A stretch of DNA of 32,785 bases from Alphaproteobacteria bacterium (GCA_018971215.1 JAGXBG010000005.1:1-32785); one strand, 5' to 3'; shown: positions 9,150 to 19,369, counted from the stretch's first letter. Notes: generated by a model from the sequence alone, not told the origin. Numbers and translations are program-made.

Positions 9150-9845
9150 ATGATCGGAAGCGCCATGCCGGTGAATATCACCAATCTTCCCACCGGCACC
9201 CAGCTGCCGTCGGCGTCGAACAGCGCCACCAGCGGCAGCAACACGACGCTGACGCAGAACGATTTCTTCCGCCTGATGACCACGCAGCTCGAGTCACAGG
9301 ATCCGCTCAATCCGATGAACAGCGACCAGTACGCCGCGGAATTGGCGCAATTCTCGACTGCCAGCGGCGTGCAGCAGCTGCAGACGACGGTAAGCGGCAT
9401 CGGCCAGCAGATCGCCTCGGCCGCCGGCGTTCAGGCGTCGAGCCTCGTCGGCCACGACATCGCGGTCAACGGCAACCTGCTCGTCTTCGCTGGCAGCGGT
9501 TCGGCGCCGGGCGCTTTCAACCTGTCGTCGGCCGCTTCCAACGTCACCGTGACGGTCAAGGACGCGAACGGCAACCAGGTTGCGACCATCAATCTCGGCG
9601 CGCTCAATGCCGGGACTCAGAACTTCACCTGGAACGGCGCCAAGACCGGCGGCGGCACTGCCGCGGCTGGGGCTTACACCTTCCAGGTCAACGCGCTCGA
9701 CAGCAAGGGCAACGCGCTTACCGCCACGACGTACGCCGTCGTGCCGGTCGCCGGCGTGACCCTCAACGGCGCGAACGGCCCCACCGTCAGCCTCGCCGGC
9801 GGCCTCGGGTCCGTGACCCTCAACCAGATCCACGAAATCTACTGA
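9150..9845 (+). CDS. flgD: flagellar hook assembly protein FlgD
   Basis: LTQNDFFRLMTTQLESQDPLNPMNSDQYAAELAQFSTASGVQQLQ; FlgD Ig-like NFTWNGAKTGGGTAAAGAYTFQVNA. Confidence 0.95.
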   Translation: MIGSAMPVNITNLPTGTQLPSASNSATSGSNTTLTQNDFFRLMTTQLESQDPLNPMNSDQYAAELAQFSTASGVQQLQTTVSGIGQQIASAAGVQASSLVGHDIAVNGNLLVFAGSGSAPGAFNLSSAASNVTVTVKDANGNQVATINLGALNAGTQNFTWNGAKTGGGTAAAGAYTFQVNALDSKGNALTATTYAVVPVAGVTLNGANGPTVSLAGGLGSVTLNQIHEIY

Positions 9846-9883
9846 AACATCGATTCAAGCCGAAGCCACGGAGGACCAGAACC

Positions 9884-11137
9884 ATGTCGCTCAATACCGA
9901 ACTGATGGGCATCAATGCCGCCCAGACGAGCATCGACACGATCGGCAATAACATCGCCAACATGAATACCGAGGGCTTCAAAGGCTCGAAGATGGAATTC
10001 GCCGACCTCATCGGCACCTCGCTCGAAGGCACCTCGGGTAACACGCTGACCCCGGGCCAAGGCGTCGTCGCCTCGAACCTCTCGCAGCTCTTCACCGAGG
10101 GCACGATCTCGCAGACCGGCAATCCGCTCGACCTGGCGATCAACGGCCAGGGTTTCTTCCAGATGCAGACAGACCAGGGCATCATGTACACCCGCGCCGG
10201 CTCGTTCCAGGTGAGCACGGGCGGCTTTCTCGTCGATCCGTCCGGCAACAAGCTGATGGGCTACACCACGGCCGGCAGCGGCTCGGCGCTCGGCGCCGTC
10301 GGCGACATCCAGGTCAGCCGTTCGACGTTGCCCGCGACGGCGACGACGACGCTCGGCCTCAACGTCACGCTGCCGACCACCGATGCGGCGATCTCGGCGG
10401 CGTTCAATCCGTCGAATGCGTCGACCTTCGACGAAAGCTCCGCCACCACCGTCTACGACAGCGTCGGCACCGGCTATACGCTCACCAGCTATTTCACGCG
10501 CGTCAGCGGCAGCGGCACGCCCAACAAATGGCAAGTTGATTGGCAGCTCACCGATTCAACTTCCGGCAAGGCTCTTGCGTCGGGCACCGGACCGCGGCTC
10601 ACCTTCAGCAGCGCCGGCGCGCTGACCGGGGCGACCTCCGGCGCGGGCACGACCGTTTCGGTGCCGACCGCCAAGCTGCCGGATGGCGCGTCGCCGCTCA
10701 ACGTTGTCTACAATTTCACCGGCACGGCGCTGTCGAGCCAGACCTTCGGCGTCAACTCGATCGCCAACAACGGCAACAGCGCCGGCACCTTCACCGGGAT
10801 TCAGATCAACTCCACCGGTCAGATCGTCGGCCAGTATTCGAACGGCCAGACCAAGGCGTTCGGCACCATCGCGCTGGCCAATTTCGAGAATCCCGCAGGC
10901 TTGACACCGATGACCGGGACGTTCTGGCAGGCGACGCTGGCTTCGGGTCCGGCGCTGCTCGCCGCGCCGAACACGCAAGGTCTCGGCACGGTGCAATCCG
11001 GCGCGCTCGAGGGCTCGAACGTCGATCTCTCAACCCAGCTGGTCAGCCTCATCGTCGCCCAGCAGGCCTTCCAGGCCAACGCGCAGGCGATCAGCTACGA
11101 GCAGCAGAACATCCAGCACTTGCTCAACATCCAGTAA
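9884..11137 (+). CDS. flgE: flagellar hook protein FlgE
   Basis: IDTIGNNIANMNTEGFKGSKMEFADLIG ... GALEGSNVDLSTQLVSLIVAQQAFQANAQAISYEQQNIQHLLNIQ. Confidence 0.95.
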   Translation: MSLNTELMGINAAQTSIDTIGNNIANMNTEGFKGSKMEFADLIGTSLEGTSGNTLTPGQGVVASNLSQLFTEGTISQTGNPLDLAINGQGFFQMQTDQGIMYTRAGSFQVSTGGFLVDPSGNKLMGYTTAGSGSALGAVGDIQVSRSTLPATATTTLGLNVTLPTTDAAISAAFNPSNASTFDESSATTVYDSVGTGYTLTSYFTRVSGSGTPNKWQVDWQLTDSTSGKALASGTGPRLTFSSAGALTGATSGAGTTVSVPTAKLPDGASPLNVVYNFTGTALSSQTFGVNSIANNGNSAGTFTGIQINSTGQIVGQYSNGQTKAFGTIALANFENPAGLTPMTGTFWQATLASGPALLAAPNTQGLGTVQSGALEGSNVDLSTQLVSLIVAQQAFQANAQAISYEQQNIQHLLNIQ

Positions 11138-11153
11138 TCGAGGCCGTACCGCG

Positions 11154-11897
11154 ATGAGCGATCAGCTGATCTATCTGCTGATGACCGGCATGAACTCGAT
11201 TCAGGACCGGATGACCGCCTCGACCAACAATCTGGCCAATGTCGGCACCACGGGCTTCAAGGCCCAACAGCCGGCGTTCGAGGCGGTGCCGTTCTACGGC
11301 CAGGGGCTGCCCAATCGCGCCGACGTCGTGACGCGCGAGGAGCAGCCGAACTTTGCCTCGGGACCGGTTCAGGTCACCGGCCGGCCGCTCGACGTGGCGG
11401 TCAACGGTCCGGGCTGGATCGGCGTGCAGGCGCCAGACGGCAAGACCGCCTACACTCGTGACGGCTCGCTCTACATCGCACCGTCCGGCGCACTGCAGAC
11501 GGCGGGCGGCCATCCGGTTCTCGACCAGAGCGGCACGCCGATCGTGCTGCCGCCCTTGAGCCAGGTCACGATCGGCGCCGACGGCTCGATTTCGGGCGTG
11601 CCGCAGGGCCAGCAGCCCAACCAGATCATGGTCCTCGCGCGCATGGATCTCGCCAATCCGCCGGCGCAGAACATGCAGCGGCGACCGGACGGGCTGTTCC
11701 AGGACGGCAACGGCAAATTCAGCGTCGACGGCGGTGTGACGCTGCAGGTCGGCGCGCTCGAAGGCAGCAACGTCAGTTCGGTCGGCGTCATGGTCGACAT
11801 GATCAAGAACACGCGCCTGTTCCAGATGCAGACGCAAATGCTCCACGCGGTCGCGACGATGGGCGCGGGCAGTCAAAGCCCGCTCACCCTGCAATAG
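11154..11897 (+). CDS. flgF: flagellar basal-body rod protein FlgF
   Basis: MTASTNNLANVGTTGFKAQQPAFEAVPFYGQGLPNRADV ... GALEGSNVSSVGVMVDMIKNTRLFQMQTQML. Confidence 0.93.
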   Translation: MSDQLIYLLMTGMNSIQDRMTASTNNLANVGTTGFKAQQPAFEAVPFYGQGLPNRADVVTREEQPNFASGPVQVTGRPLDVAVNGPGWIGVQAPDGKTAYTRDGSLYIAPSGALQTAGGHPVLDQSGTPIVLPPLSQVTIGADGSISGVPQGQQPNQIMVLARMDLANPPAQNMQRRPDGLFQDGNGKFSVDGGVTLQVGALEGSNVSSVGVMVDMIKNTRLFQMQTQMLHAVATMGAGSQSPLTLQ

Positions 11898-11932
11898 GCA
11901 TGTGACCGTCAACCCACGGATCAGAGGACATC

Positions 11933-12721
11933 ATGATTCAATCTTTGGCGATCGTTCGCACCGGGCTCGAAGGCGAGCAAACCAAGATGGACGTCATCGC
12001 GAACAACCTGGCCAATCTCAACACCGCCGGCTTCAAGCAGATCCGGCCGATCTTCCAGGATCTGCTGTATCAGAACGCGACCCAGGCGGGCGGTTTTACC
12101 TCGCAGAACACCAATTATCCGTCGGGCTTGCAGACCGGCACCGGCGCCAACGTCATTTCCACCGAACCCATCATCACCCAAGGCGGCCTGCAGCAGACCG
12201 GCAACGCGCTCGACCTTGCGATCAACGGAAACGGCTATTTCCAGATTCTGATGCCGTCGGGCACGATCGCCTATACGCGCGACGGCAGTTTCGCGCTCAA
12301 CGCCCAGGGCCAGGTGGTGACCGCGAACGGTTATCAGCTCCAGCCGCCGATCACGATTCCGCCCGGCGCGCAGTCGGTCACCGTCGGCACGGATGGCACG
12401 GTCAGCGTCCAGCTTCAGGGTCAGTCGACGCCGACGCAGATCGGCCTCATCCAGCTCGCCAGTTTCATCAATCCGGCGGGTTTGCAGTCGATCGGCAACG
12501 ACCTCGCGATCCAGACGCAATCCTCCGGTTCACCGACGCCTGGCAAAGGCGGCAGCAACGGGCTCGGCTCGATCGATCAGGGTTATCTTGAGTCGTCCAA
12601 CGTCTCGGTGGTCAACGAAATGGTCGACATGATCGAGACCGAGCGCGCTTACGAGCTCAATACCCAGGCGGCCAAAAACGTCAACGACATGCTCGGTTTC
12701 CTCAACAACGTGACCGGGTGA
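11933..12721 (+). CDS. flgG: flagellar basal-body rod protein FlgG
   Basis: MDVIANNLANLNTAGFKQIRPIFQDLLYQ ... YLESSNVSVVNEMVDMIETERAYELNTQAAKNVNDMLGFLN. Confidence 0.96.
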   Translation: MIQSLAIVRTGLEGEQTKMDVIANNLANLNTAGFKQIRPIFQDLLYQNATQAGGFTSQNTNYPSGLQTGTGANVISTEPIITQGGLQQTGNALDLAINGNGYFQILMPSGTIAYTRDGSFALNAQGQVVTANGYQLQPPITIPPGAQSVTVGTDGTVSVQLQGQSTPTQIGLIQLASFINPAGLQSIGNDLAIQTQSSGSPTPGKGGSNGLGSIDQGYLESSNVSVVNEMVDMIETERAYELNTQAAKNVNDMLGFLNNVTG

Positions 12722-12728
12722 GCGAGCG

Positions 12729-13463
12729 ATGAGGCGCGCATCGGCACTGGTCACGCTGGCCGTGCTCGGCGCTGGCCTGGGCGGTTGCGAACAGCCGCCG
12801 GGCCATTTGCCGATGGCGAGCTCGGCGTTCGGCCCGTTGCCGGGCGACAAAGGCGAGCAGCTTCCCGCCACCAACGGCGCCATCTACCAGGCGACGCCCG
12901 AAGGCAACGGCGGCCTCGAGCTGTTCCAGGACCATCGCGCCTATCAGGTCGGCGACATCATCACCGTGGCGATCGCGCAGAGCGCGGCGGCCAGCAAGAA
13001 CGTCAGCCAGAATGTCGGCCGCAGCGACAGCATCACCAGCACGGTCAGCAACTTCTTCGGCATGCCGCTGGCTTTCGGCCGCAGCCACGACAACGGCACG
13101 ACGGTGCAAAAGTTCAACCCGAACCTGTCGTACAGCAGCGCCAATTCGCTCAAGGGCAGCGGCTCGACCGCTCAAAGCGACAGTGTCATCACCACGGTTT
13201 CGGCGATGGTGCAGCGCATCCGGCCGAACGGCGACCTCGTCATCAAGGGCGAGAACGTCGTCCAGCTCGTCGGTGGCAAGGAATTTATCCGCATCGCCGG
13301 CGTGGTGCGGCCGGAGGACATATCCAGCAACACCGTATCGTCGACCCGCATGGCCGAGGGCTACATCGAGTTCAGCGGCGACGGCGAAACCTATCTGGCG
13401 CCGAAGATGGGATTCCTCCAGCGCCTTTTCATGACGGTCAGCACGCTATGGCCCGATTTCTAG
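12729..13463 (+). CDS. flgH: flagellar L-ring protein FlgH
   Basis: Lipobox-like GAGLGGCEQ; YQVGDIITVAIAQSAAASKNVSQNVGRSDSIT; GDLVIKGENVVQLVGGKEFIRIAGVVRPEDISSNTVSSTRMAEGYIEFSGDGE. Confidence 0.96.
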   Translation: MRRASALVTLAVLGAGLGGCEQPPGHLPMASSAFGPLPGDKGEQLPATNGAIYQATPEGNGGLELFQDHRAYQVGDIITVAIAQSAAASKNVSQNVGRSDSITSTVSNFFGMPLAFGRSHDNGTTVQKFNPNLSYSSANSLKGSGSTAQSDSVITTVSAMVQRIRPNGDLVIKGENVVQLVGGKEFIRIAGVVRPEDISSNTVSSTRMAEGYIEFSGDGETYLAPKMGFLQRLFMTVSTLWPDF

Positions 13464-14560
13464 CCCTGATCCTTGCGGCTTTCGTGCTGACGCACGCCGG
13501 CGCCGCCCAAGCGGAACGCGTCAAGGATCTCGCCACGGTCGAAGGCCAGCGCGGCAACCAGCTGATCGGCTACGGCCTGGTCGTCGGCCTCGCCGGCACC
13601 GGCGACCAGACGACGCAGATCCCGTACAGCGTGCAGGCGATCCGCAACATGATCGCGCATATGGGATTGACGCTCGATCCCAACGCATTTCTTCAACCGA
13701 ACACGGTCGCGGCGGCGATGGTGACCGCGACGTTGCCGACCTTCCTGTCGGTCGGCCAGTCGATCGACGTGACCGTGTCGGCGATGGGCAACGCCCAAAG
13801 TCTGCGCGGCGGCGTGCTGCTGATGACCGAGCTGCGCGGCGCCGACGGCCAGGTCTATGCGATCGCCCAGGGTTCGGTCCTGGTCAGCGGCTTCAGCGCC
13901 ACCGGCCAAGCGGCGTCGGCGACCGTCAACGTGCCGACGGTCGGCCATATTCCCGACGGCGCGACCATCGAGCACGCGGTGCGGGCGCAATATGCCTCCG
14001 CCCGCGACGGCAGCATCCTGCTCAATCTCGACACGGCGTCGTTCGGCAACGCGACGCGCTTGGCCGACGCGCTCAACCGCCGCTTCGGTGCGGATACCGC
14101 GCTGCCGTTGGGTCCAGGCCAGGTACAGGTGCGCGGTCCGGTCGATCCGCAGCGGCAAGTGCCGTTCATGGCGAAGCTGCTCGACGTCGAGGTGACGCCC
14201 GACAGTCCGCCGGCTGAGGTCGTCATCGACGCGCAAAGCGGCACGGTGGTCATGGGTGCCGACGTCACGCTGACGGATGCCGCCGTGGCCTATGGCAATC
14301 TCTCGATCGCCATCGCCGAAACGCCGCAAGTCGCGCAGCCGCTGCCGTTCAGCAATACCGGCACGACGCAGGTCGTGAATCGTACACAGATCAACGCCGA
14401 GGAAAAGACGGCCAAGATTCTGGAAATTCGGCCGGCACCGAAAATCTCCGACATCGTGCGCAATCTCAACGCGATCGGCGCCACGTCGTCCGACCTGATC
14501 GCGATCTTGCAGGCGCTGCGTTCCGCGGGCGCACTGCACGCCCATCTTAAGGTGCTGTGA
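13448..14560 (+). CDS. flgI: flagellar P-ring protein FlgI
   Basis: Start at ATG 13448 inside ORF 12785..14560; signal peptide; ERVKDLATVEGQRGNQLIGYGLVVGLAGTGDQT; C-terminal LNAIGATSSDLIAILQALRSAGALHAHLKVL. Confidence 0.97.
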   Translation: MARFLALILAAFVLTHAGAAQAERVKDLATVEGQRGNQLIGYGLVVGLAGTGDQTTQIPYSVQAIRNMIAHMGLTLDPNAFLQPNTVAAAMVTATLPTFLSVGQSIDVTVSAMGNAQSLRGGVLLMTELRGADGQVYAIAQGSVLVSGFSATGQAASATVNVPTVGHIPDGATIEHAVRAQYASARDGSILLNLDTASFGNATRLADALNRRFGADTALPLGPGQVQVRGPVDPQRQVPFMAKLLDVEVTPDSPPAEVVIDAQSGTVVMGADVTLTDAAVAYGNLSIAIAETPQVAQPLPFSNTGTTQVVNRTQINAEEKTAKILEIRPAPKISDIVRNLNAIGATSSDLIAILQALRSAGALHAHLKVL

Positions 14561-14561
14561 G

Positions 14562-15665
14562 ATGGATGCATCGGTGGCGCAAAGCCTGGCCAGCGGCATC
14601 GATCCGACAGCAATCGCTGCGCTCAAAGGGCATCCGAACGATCCGGCGGTACGCCGCGCAGTCGCCAACCAGTTCGGCGCGATGCTGATGGAAAATCTGA
14701 TGCGCAACGCCGACGGCAGCGCGCTGTCGATGGTCGACGGCGTCGGCAGCGACACCGTCAACACGCTTTACGCCAACGTCATGAGCCAGGTCGCGGCATC
14801 GAGCAATCAGCTCGGTTTCGCCGACATGCTGCTGCAATCGATGCCGAAGGCCGCACCGCCAGCAGCGGCGAATGGCGCGGCGCCGGCTTCGCCTATGACG
14901 GCGCCGGCGACGACATCCGGCCCGGCCGCCGCCGGTCCGGGTTTCTCGCTTCAGCAGTATTGGCAGGGACACCACGTGAACGTCTCGCCGGGAGCGGCGT
15001 ACGCGATCGCGCCGTCACCGACGGGTGCACATCCCGTGGCGCCGGCCAGCCGTGCGCCCGGCGCCTTGCCGAGCGCGCCGTCGACCGCAGCGCCGTCGCC
15101 CTACGACGGGCCATCGAGTCCGGCGGCGCAGCTCACGCCGTCCGGCGGCGCCACCGCGACGGCCGCCGATCGCCAGCGCTTCGCCGCGACCCTGGCGCCG
15201 TTGCTGCAAGGCGCAGCGCAGACGCTTGGCGTCTCGCCGAACGTGCTGCTGGCGCAGGCAGCGCTCGAAAGCGGCTGGGGCCGTTCGATGCCGGGCAACA
15301 ATCTGTTCGGAGTCAAAGCCAGCGCCGGCTGGACTGGCGGCGCCGTGCAGGCCCACACGCACGAGGACTCCGCAGGCGGCGAAGTCGGCCAGATCACCGA
15401 ATTCCGCGCCTATCCCAGCCTGGCGGCGGCGGTCGCCGATTACGTTCAACTGATCGCGCACAATGCACGCTATCGCGTCGCGCTCGGCGTCGGCAGCGAT
15501 CCGCTGGCTTACGGACATGCGTTGGTCGCCGGCGGATATGCAACCGACCCAAACTATGCCGGTAAGCTTGCGGCCGTCGCCGGCAGTTCGACGATCACCG
15601 CCGCTCTCGCGACGCCGGCCCGTACCACGGTCGCACAGGCGGCGATCACCGGTGGTGCCGCATGA
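14562..15665 (+). CDS. flgJ: FlgJ, rod-binding domain plus glucosaminidase domain
   Basis: N-terminal VANQFGAMLMENLMRNADGSALSM...VMSQVAASSNQLGFADMLL; C-terminal muramidase-like VSPNVLLAQAALESGWGRSMPGNNLFGVKASAGW...EFRAYPSLAAAVADYVQLI. Confidence 0.93.
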   Translation: MDASVAQSLASGIDPTAIAALKGHPNDPAVRRAVANQFGAMLMENLMRNADGSALSMVDGVGSDTVNTLYANVMSQVAASSNQLGFADMLLQSMPKAAPPAAANGAAPASPMTAPATTSGPAAAGPGFSLQQYWQGHHVNVSPGAAYAIAPSPTGAHPVAPASRAPGALPSAPSTAAPSPYDGPSSPAAQLTPSGGATATAADRQRFAATLAPLLQGAAQTLGVSPNVLLAQAALESGWGRSMPGNNLFGVKASAGWTGGAVQAHTHEDSAGGEVGQITEFRAYPSLAAAVADYVQLIAHNARYRVALGVGSDPLAYGHALVAGGYATDPNYAGKLAAVAGSSTITAALATPARTTVAQAAITGGAA

Positions 15666-16030
15666 AAGGCGATCCGATGGTCGAGCAGGAGCGGCGCATG
15701 ATGCATCGCCTGTTGCGGCTTTTCCGGCTCGAGCGCGACGGCCGTCTCGAACGCTGGCCGATCGGCTTCGTCTTCGCGCTGATCACGCGCCGCCGCCAAT
15801 ATATCGAAGAGTTGATGAGCCTCGATGCCGAACGCCGCCGTCGCGGTGCCGCAACCGACGGCAGCTTGGATGACGCCGCGCGCGCGCTCGCACGCGAGAT
15901 CGGCGATACGCTGCAACCGGCCGAGACACGCGCCGAACGGCTGCGGTCCGACGTCAAGGCGCTGCGCGGCGAGGGCACGAATTCGGGCGTGAAAGGCTTT
16001 TCCAGCGGTCGGGTTTTGGGACGAGGCTGA
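15662..16030 (+). CDS. uncharacterised small basic protein between flgJ and flgK
   Basis: 122 aa ORF; start overlaps the flgJ stop (ATGA); charged and Arg-rich; no family recognised by eye. Confidence 0.6.
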   Translation: MKGDPMVEQERRMMHRLLRLFRLERDGRLERWPIGFVFALITRRRQYIEELMSLDAERRRRGAATDGSLDDAARALAREIGDTLQPAETRAERLRSDVKALRGEGTNSGVKGFSSGRVLGRG

Positions 16031-16032
16031 CG

Positions 16033-18015
16033 ATGGGCGGCATCAATCAAGTTCTCGACAGTGCGCTTTCCGGCCTGCTCGCGGCCCAGGCGGGCATGGC
16101 GACCGAGGCCAACAACACCTCGAACGTCAACACGCCAGGCTACGCGGTCGAAGGGCTCAACCAGATCGAAACCATGAGCGCCATGGGGCCGATCGGCGGC
16201 ATCGGCACCGGCACGTCGGTGGTCTCGATCCAGCGCAGCTTCGACCAATACGTCTATCAGGAGATGGTGCAGGCGGATTCCGTGAACCAGGCCGCGCAAG
16301 TCGTGCTGTCGGGCACGAGCTCGCTGTCGTCAGTGTTTCCACTGGCGTCCGCCGGCGCCGGCGGGCTCGGCAAGGTCATCGGCAGTTTTTTCACGGCCGC
16401 AAATACCGTCGCGCAGGACCCGGCGAATCTCTCCAATCGCGACGCCTTCTTGAGCAGCGCGCAGCAGGTGACGTCGCTGTTCCAGTCGGTCGGCAGCCAG
16501 CTCGCTTCCAACATCAGCACGGTGAACGGCCAGATCACCCAGTCGGTGGCGCAGATCGACAATCTCGCCACCCAGATCGCACAAATCAACAAAGACATCT
16601 TGAGCAAGAGCGGGCCGTCGGATTCGGCGACCAACAGCCTCATCGACCAGGCGGACCAGCTCGTCCAGCAGCTCGGCGAGCAAGTCGGAATCACCGTCGC
16701 GCCGGGCGCCAGTGGCACCATGGACGTCTATCTCGCGAACGGCATGGCGCTGGTCAACGGCGCGACGTCGTACAGTCTTTCGACCGCATCCGGCAGCTTC
16801 AACGACGGCACCTTGGCGGTGAAATACGCGCCGAACGGCGAAGATCTGACCAATCGGATTTCCGGTGGCCAGCTCGGCGGCCTGCTCAGCATGCGCTCGC
16901 AATATGTCAGCGCCAATGACAGCGTCGGCGGTCTCGCCGTCGCCTTGGCGTCGGCGATCAACGGCCAGCAGACGCTGGGGCTCACACTGAACGGCCAGCT
17001 CGGCAAGGCGTTGTTCTCGGTACCGGCGCCGGTGGTTTTTGCCGGCGCCGCCAACACCGGCGCTGCCACCGTCACCGCCACGGTCTCCAATCCCAACGCC
17101 TTCACGTCCGGCGATTACGTCCTGACGCGCATCGCCGGCGGCTATCAGGCAGTCAACGTCGCGACCGGGCAGACCACGTCGCTCGGCGCCGGGCCGACGC
17201 TGTCGCTCGACGGCATGACGATCCAGGTCACGGGCGCGGCCAATGTCGGCGATTCCTTCGAGATCGAGCCGACGCTCAAGGCGGCCACCGGGATCGCGGT
17301 CACCACGACCGATCCATCGGCGATCGCCGCGGCGGCGCCTTATGTCGCGACCGCCGGCGTCATGACCAGCGGCGGCATCAAGAACACCAACATCGGCAAC
17401 GTGACCATGACCGCCGGCGCGCCCACGACGAGCGGTTCGCTGCCGGCCGGCACCGTCATCCTGCCGGCGGCCGACTTCGGCCAGCAGATGAGCGTCAAAT
17501 TCACCTCGGCCACGAAGTTCAACGTGCTCAACAGCAGCAACGTCGTCGTCGCGTCGGGTACCTACAGTGGCACCAACGGCGCCGAAATCGCGGTCGCCTA
17601 TCCGTCGCCGCCGGCGCCAGCCGGCGAGGTGGCGACGCTCACGCTGTCGGCCGGAACGCCGGTGACCGGCGACAGCTTCGTAATGACGCCGGGCGGCACC
17701 GGCAGCAACGGCAACATGGTGGCAATGGCGAAATTGCAAACTGCCAGCCTGCTGTCCGGCCAAACGCTGAACGACGCTTATACCAAACTGGTGACCGACA
17801 TCGGCGATCGCGGCGCCGAGGCCAACGCGGCCGGACAGGCGGCGCAATCGGTCTTCACCCGGGCGCAAAGCAACCAGCAATCCATTTCAGGCGTCAACCT
17901 CGACGAAGAGGCGGCCAATCTTGTCCAGTTGCAGCAGGCCTATCAGGCCAATGCCCAGGTGATCGGCACGATCCAGTCGCTGATCTCGTCGCTGATCACG
18001 GCGATGCACGGATAA
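16033..18015 (+). CDS. flgK: flagellar hook-associated protein FlgK
   Basis: ALSGLLAAQAGMATEANNTSNVNTPGYAVEGLNQ ... SISGVNLDEEAANLVQLQQAYQANAQVIGTIQSLISSLI. Confidence 0.96.
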   Translation: MGGINQVLDSALSGLLAAQAGMATEANNTSNVNTPGYAVEGLNQIETMSAMGPIGGIGTGTSVVSIQRSFDQYVYQEMVQADSVNQAAQVVLSGTSSLSSVFPLASAGAGGLGKVIGSFFTAANTVAQDPANLSNRDAFLSSAQQVTSLFQSVGSQLASNISTVNGQITQSVAQIDNLATQIAQINKDILSKSGPSDSATNSLIDQADQLVQQLGEQVGITVAPGASGTMDVYLANGMALVNGATSYSLSTASGSFNDGTLAVKYAPNGEDLTNRISGGQLGGLLSMRSQYVSANDSVGGLAVALASAINGQQTLGLTLNGQLGKALFSVPAPVVFAGAANTGAATVTATVSNPNAFTSGDYVLTRIAGGYQAVNVATGQTTSLGAGPTLSLDGMTIQVTGAANVGDSFEIEPTLKAATGIAVTTTDPSAIAAAAPYVATAGVMTSGGIKNTNIGNVTMTAGAPTTSGSLPAGTVILPAADFGQQMSVKFTSATKFNVLNSSNVVVASGTYSGTNGAEIAVAYPSPPAPAGEVATLTLSAGTPVTGDSFVMTPGGTGSNGNMVAMAKLQTASLLSGQTLNDAYTKLVTDIGDRGAEANAAGQAAQSVFTRAQSNQQSISGVNLDEEAANLVQLQQAYQANAQVIGTIQSLISSLITAMHG

Positions 18016-18026
18016 CGGAGCCGGCC

Positions 18027-19295
18027 ATGCGCATCAGCACCAGCGAATTCTTCCTCGGCACGCTCAACGACATGCTGACGCAGGAATCGACCGTCAGCAA
18101 ACTCAACCAGCAGATCGCCAGCGGCCAGTCAGTGGTCAACGCCACCGACAATCCGTCGGCGGCCGCCGCGGTGCTCGATACCGCGAACCAGATCGACCAG
18201 ATCTCGACCAACATCGGCAACGCCCAGGCAGTGTCGAGCACCATGAACGAGACGCTCGGCGTGCTCAATCAGGTCGACAATCTGCTGAACCAGGTGCAGT
18301 CGACTGCGTTGCAGGGCGCGACGGCCACGTCGAGCAGCGCCGATCGTACGGCGCTTGCCACCGCCGTGCAGGGCTCGCTGCAGGAGCTGGTACAGCTCGC
18401 CAATACGCAATTGTCCAACGGCCAATATATCTTCGGCGGCTCGCAGGCGACCAACGCGCCGTTCCAGACGACGCCGACCGGCCAAGTCGTGTTCAAGGGC
18501 GACGCCGGCATCAACCAGATCGAGATCGGTCCCTCGCTGCTGGTGCCGGTCGCCGTCTCGGGCCAGTCGGTCTTCATGCAGGTTCCCGACGGCAACGGCA
18601 GCTTTGCGGTGGCCGCGTCGGGCACCAACACCGGGACTGGCGTGGCGGCGCTCGGCGGCGTTCTCAATTCGGCGCTGGTGACGTCCGAGCACCTCGCCAA
18701 CACCCAGTTCGAAGTCTCGTTCACCGCGGGCGCCGGCGGCACGCTCAACTACAAAATCGCCAGCGGAACGGGCGCGCCGGGCAGCGTTTCGTTCATCGCT
18801 AGCAGCGGCACCATCGCCTCGGGCGTCTACAACAGCTCCAGCTCCAGCGCCGCGCTGTCGTTCGGCGGCATGGACATCACCTTCAGCGGCATGCCGGCGG
18901 CGGGCGACCATTTCATGGTCCGCACCAGCCAGGCGACCAGCGCCTTCCAGGCGCTGCAGGACGTGATCGCCGCGCTGCAGGCGCCGGTCGCCGGCGCCAG
19001 CGGCACGCGGGCGCGCGCCGATCAGTTGATCCAGGATGCGTTAGCGACGCTTAACCAAGTCCATACCAGCATTCTGTCGGCCGAAGCATCGCTCGGCACC
19101 AGCCTCAGCGAGATCAACGCGGTCCAAAGCCAGGACGGCGCCATCACGACAACCGATCAGGCCAACCTCGCGGGGATTCAGAGCGCCAGTCTGCCCGAGG
19201 TGATGACGCAGTTCAGCGAAGGCGTTACCGCGCTGCAGGCGGCGCAAGCGGCGTTCGGCAAGATCAGCGGCCTGTCGCTTTTTAAATATATTTAG
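18027..19295 (+). CDS. flgL: flagellar hook-associated protein FlgL
   Basis: MRISTSEFFLGTLNDMLTQESTVSKLNQQIASGQSVVNATDNPSAAAAVL; LANTQLSNGQYIFGGSQATNAPF. Confidence 0.94.
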   Translation: MRISTSEFFLGTLNDMLTQESTVSKLNQQIASGQSVVNATDNPSAAAAVLDTANQIDQISTNIGNAQAVSSTMNETLGVLNQVDNLLNQVQSTALQGATATSSSADRTALATAVQGSLQELVQLANTQLSNGQYIFGGSQATNAPFQTTPTGQVVFKGDAGINQIEIGPSLLVPVAVSGQSVFMQVPDGNGSFAVAASGTNTGTGVAALGGVLNSALVTSEHLANTQFEVSFTAGAGGTLNYKIASGTGAPGSVSFIASSGTIASGVYNSSSSSAALSFGGMDITFSGMPAAGDHFMVRTSQATSAFQALQDVIAALQAPVAGASGTRARADQLIQDALATLNQVHTSILSAEASLGTSLSEINAVQSQDGAITTTDQANLAGIQSASLPEVMTQFSEGVTALQAAQAAFGKISGLSLFKYI

Positions 19296-19344
19296 CCCAA
19301 CCGCCGGTTTGAGCGGTAGTCCGCGGCTTTTCCTGTCTTTGGAA

Positions 19345-19369
19345 TTGCCAAAAAACGGAAAATCGATAT
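19345..19369 (+). promoter_or_regulatory. repeated intergenic box, glycosyltransferase copy
   Basis: TTGCCAAAAAACGGAAAATCGATAT; 20 of the first 21 bases identical to the fliL copy. Confidence 0.7.

Noticed and set aside
16330-17880. 516 aa minus-strand ORF
   Set aside because: Antisense to the clear FlgK coding sequence; compositional artefact.
19299-19317. ACCGC-N8-GCGGT hairpin after flgL
   Set aside because: Only 5 bp of stem; too weak to call as a terminator, although the T-rich stretch downstream is suggestive.
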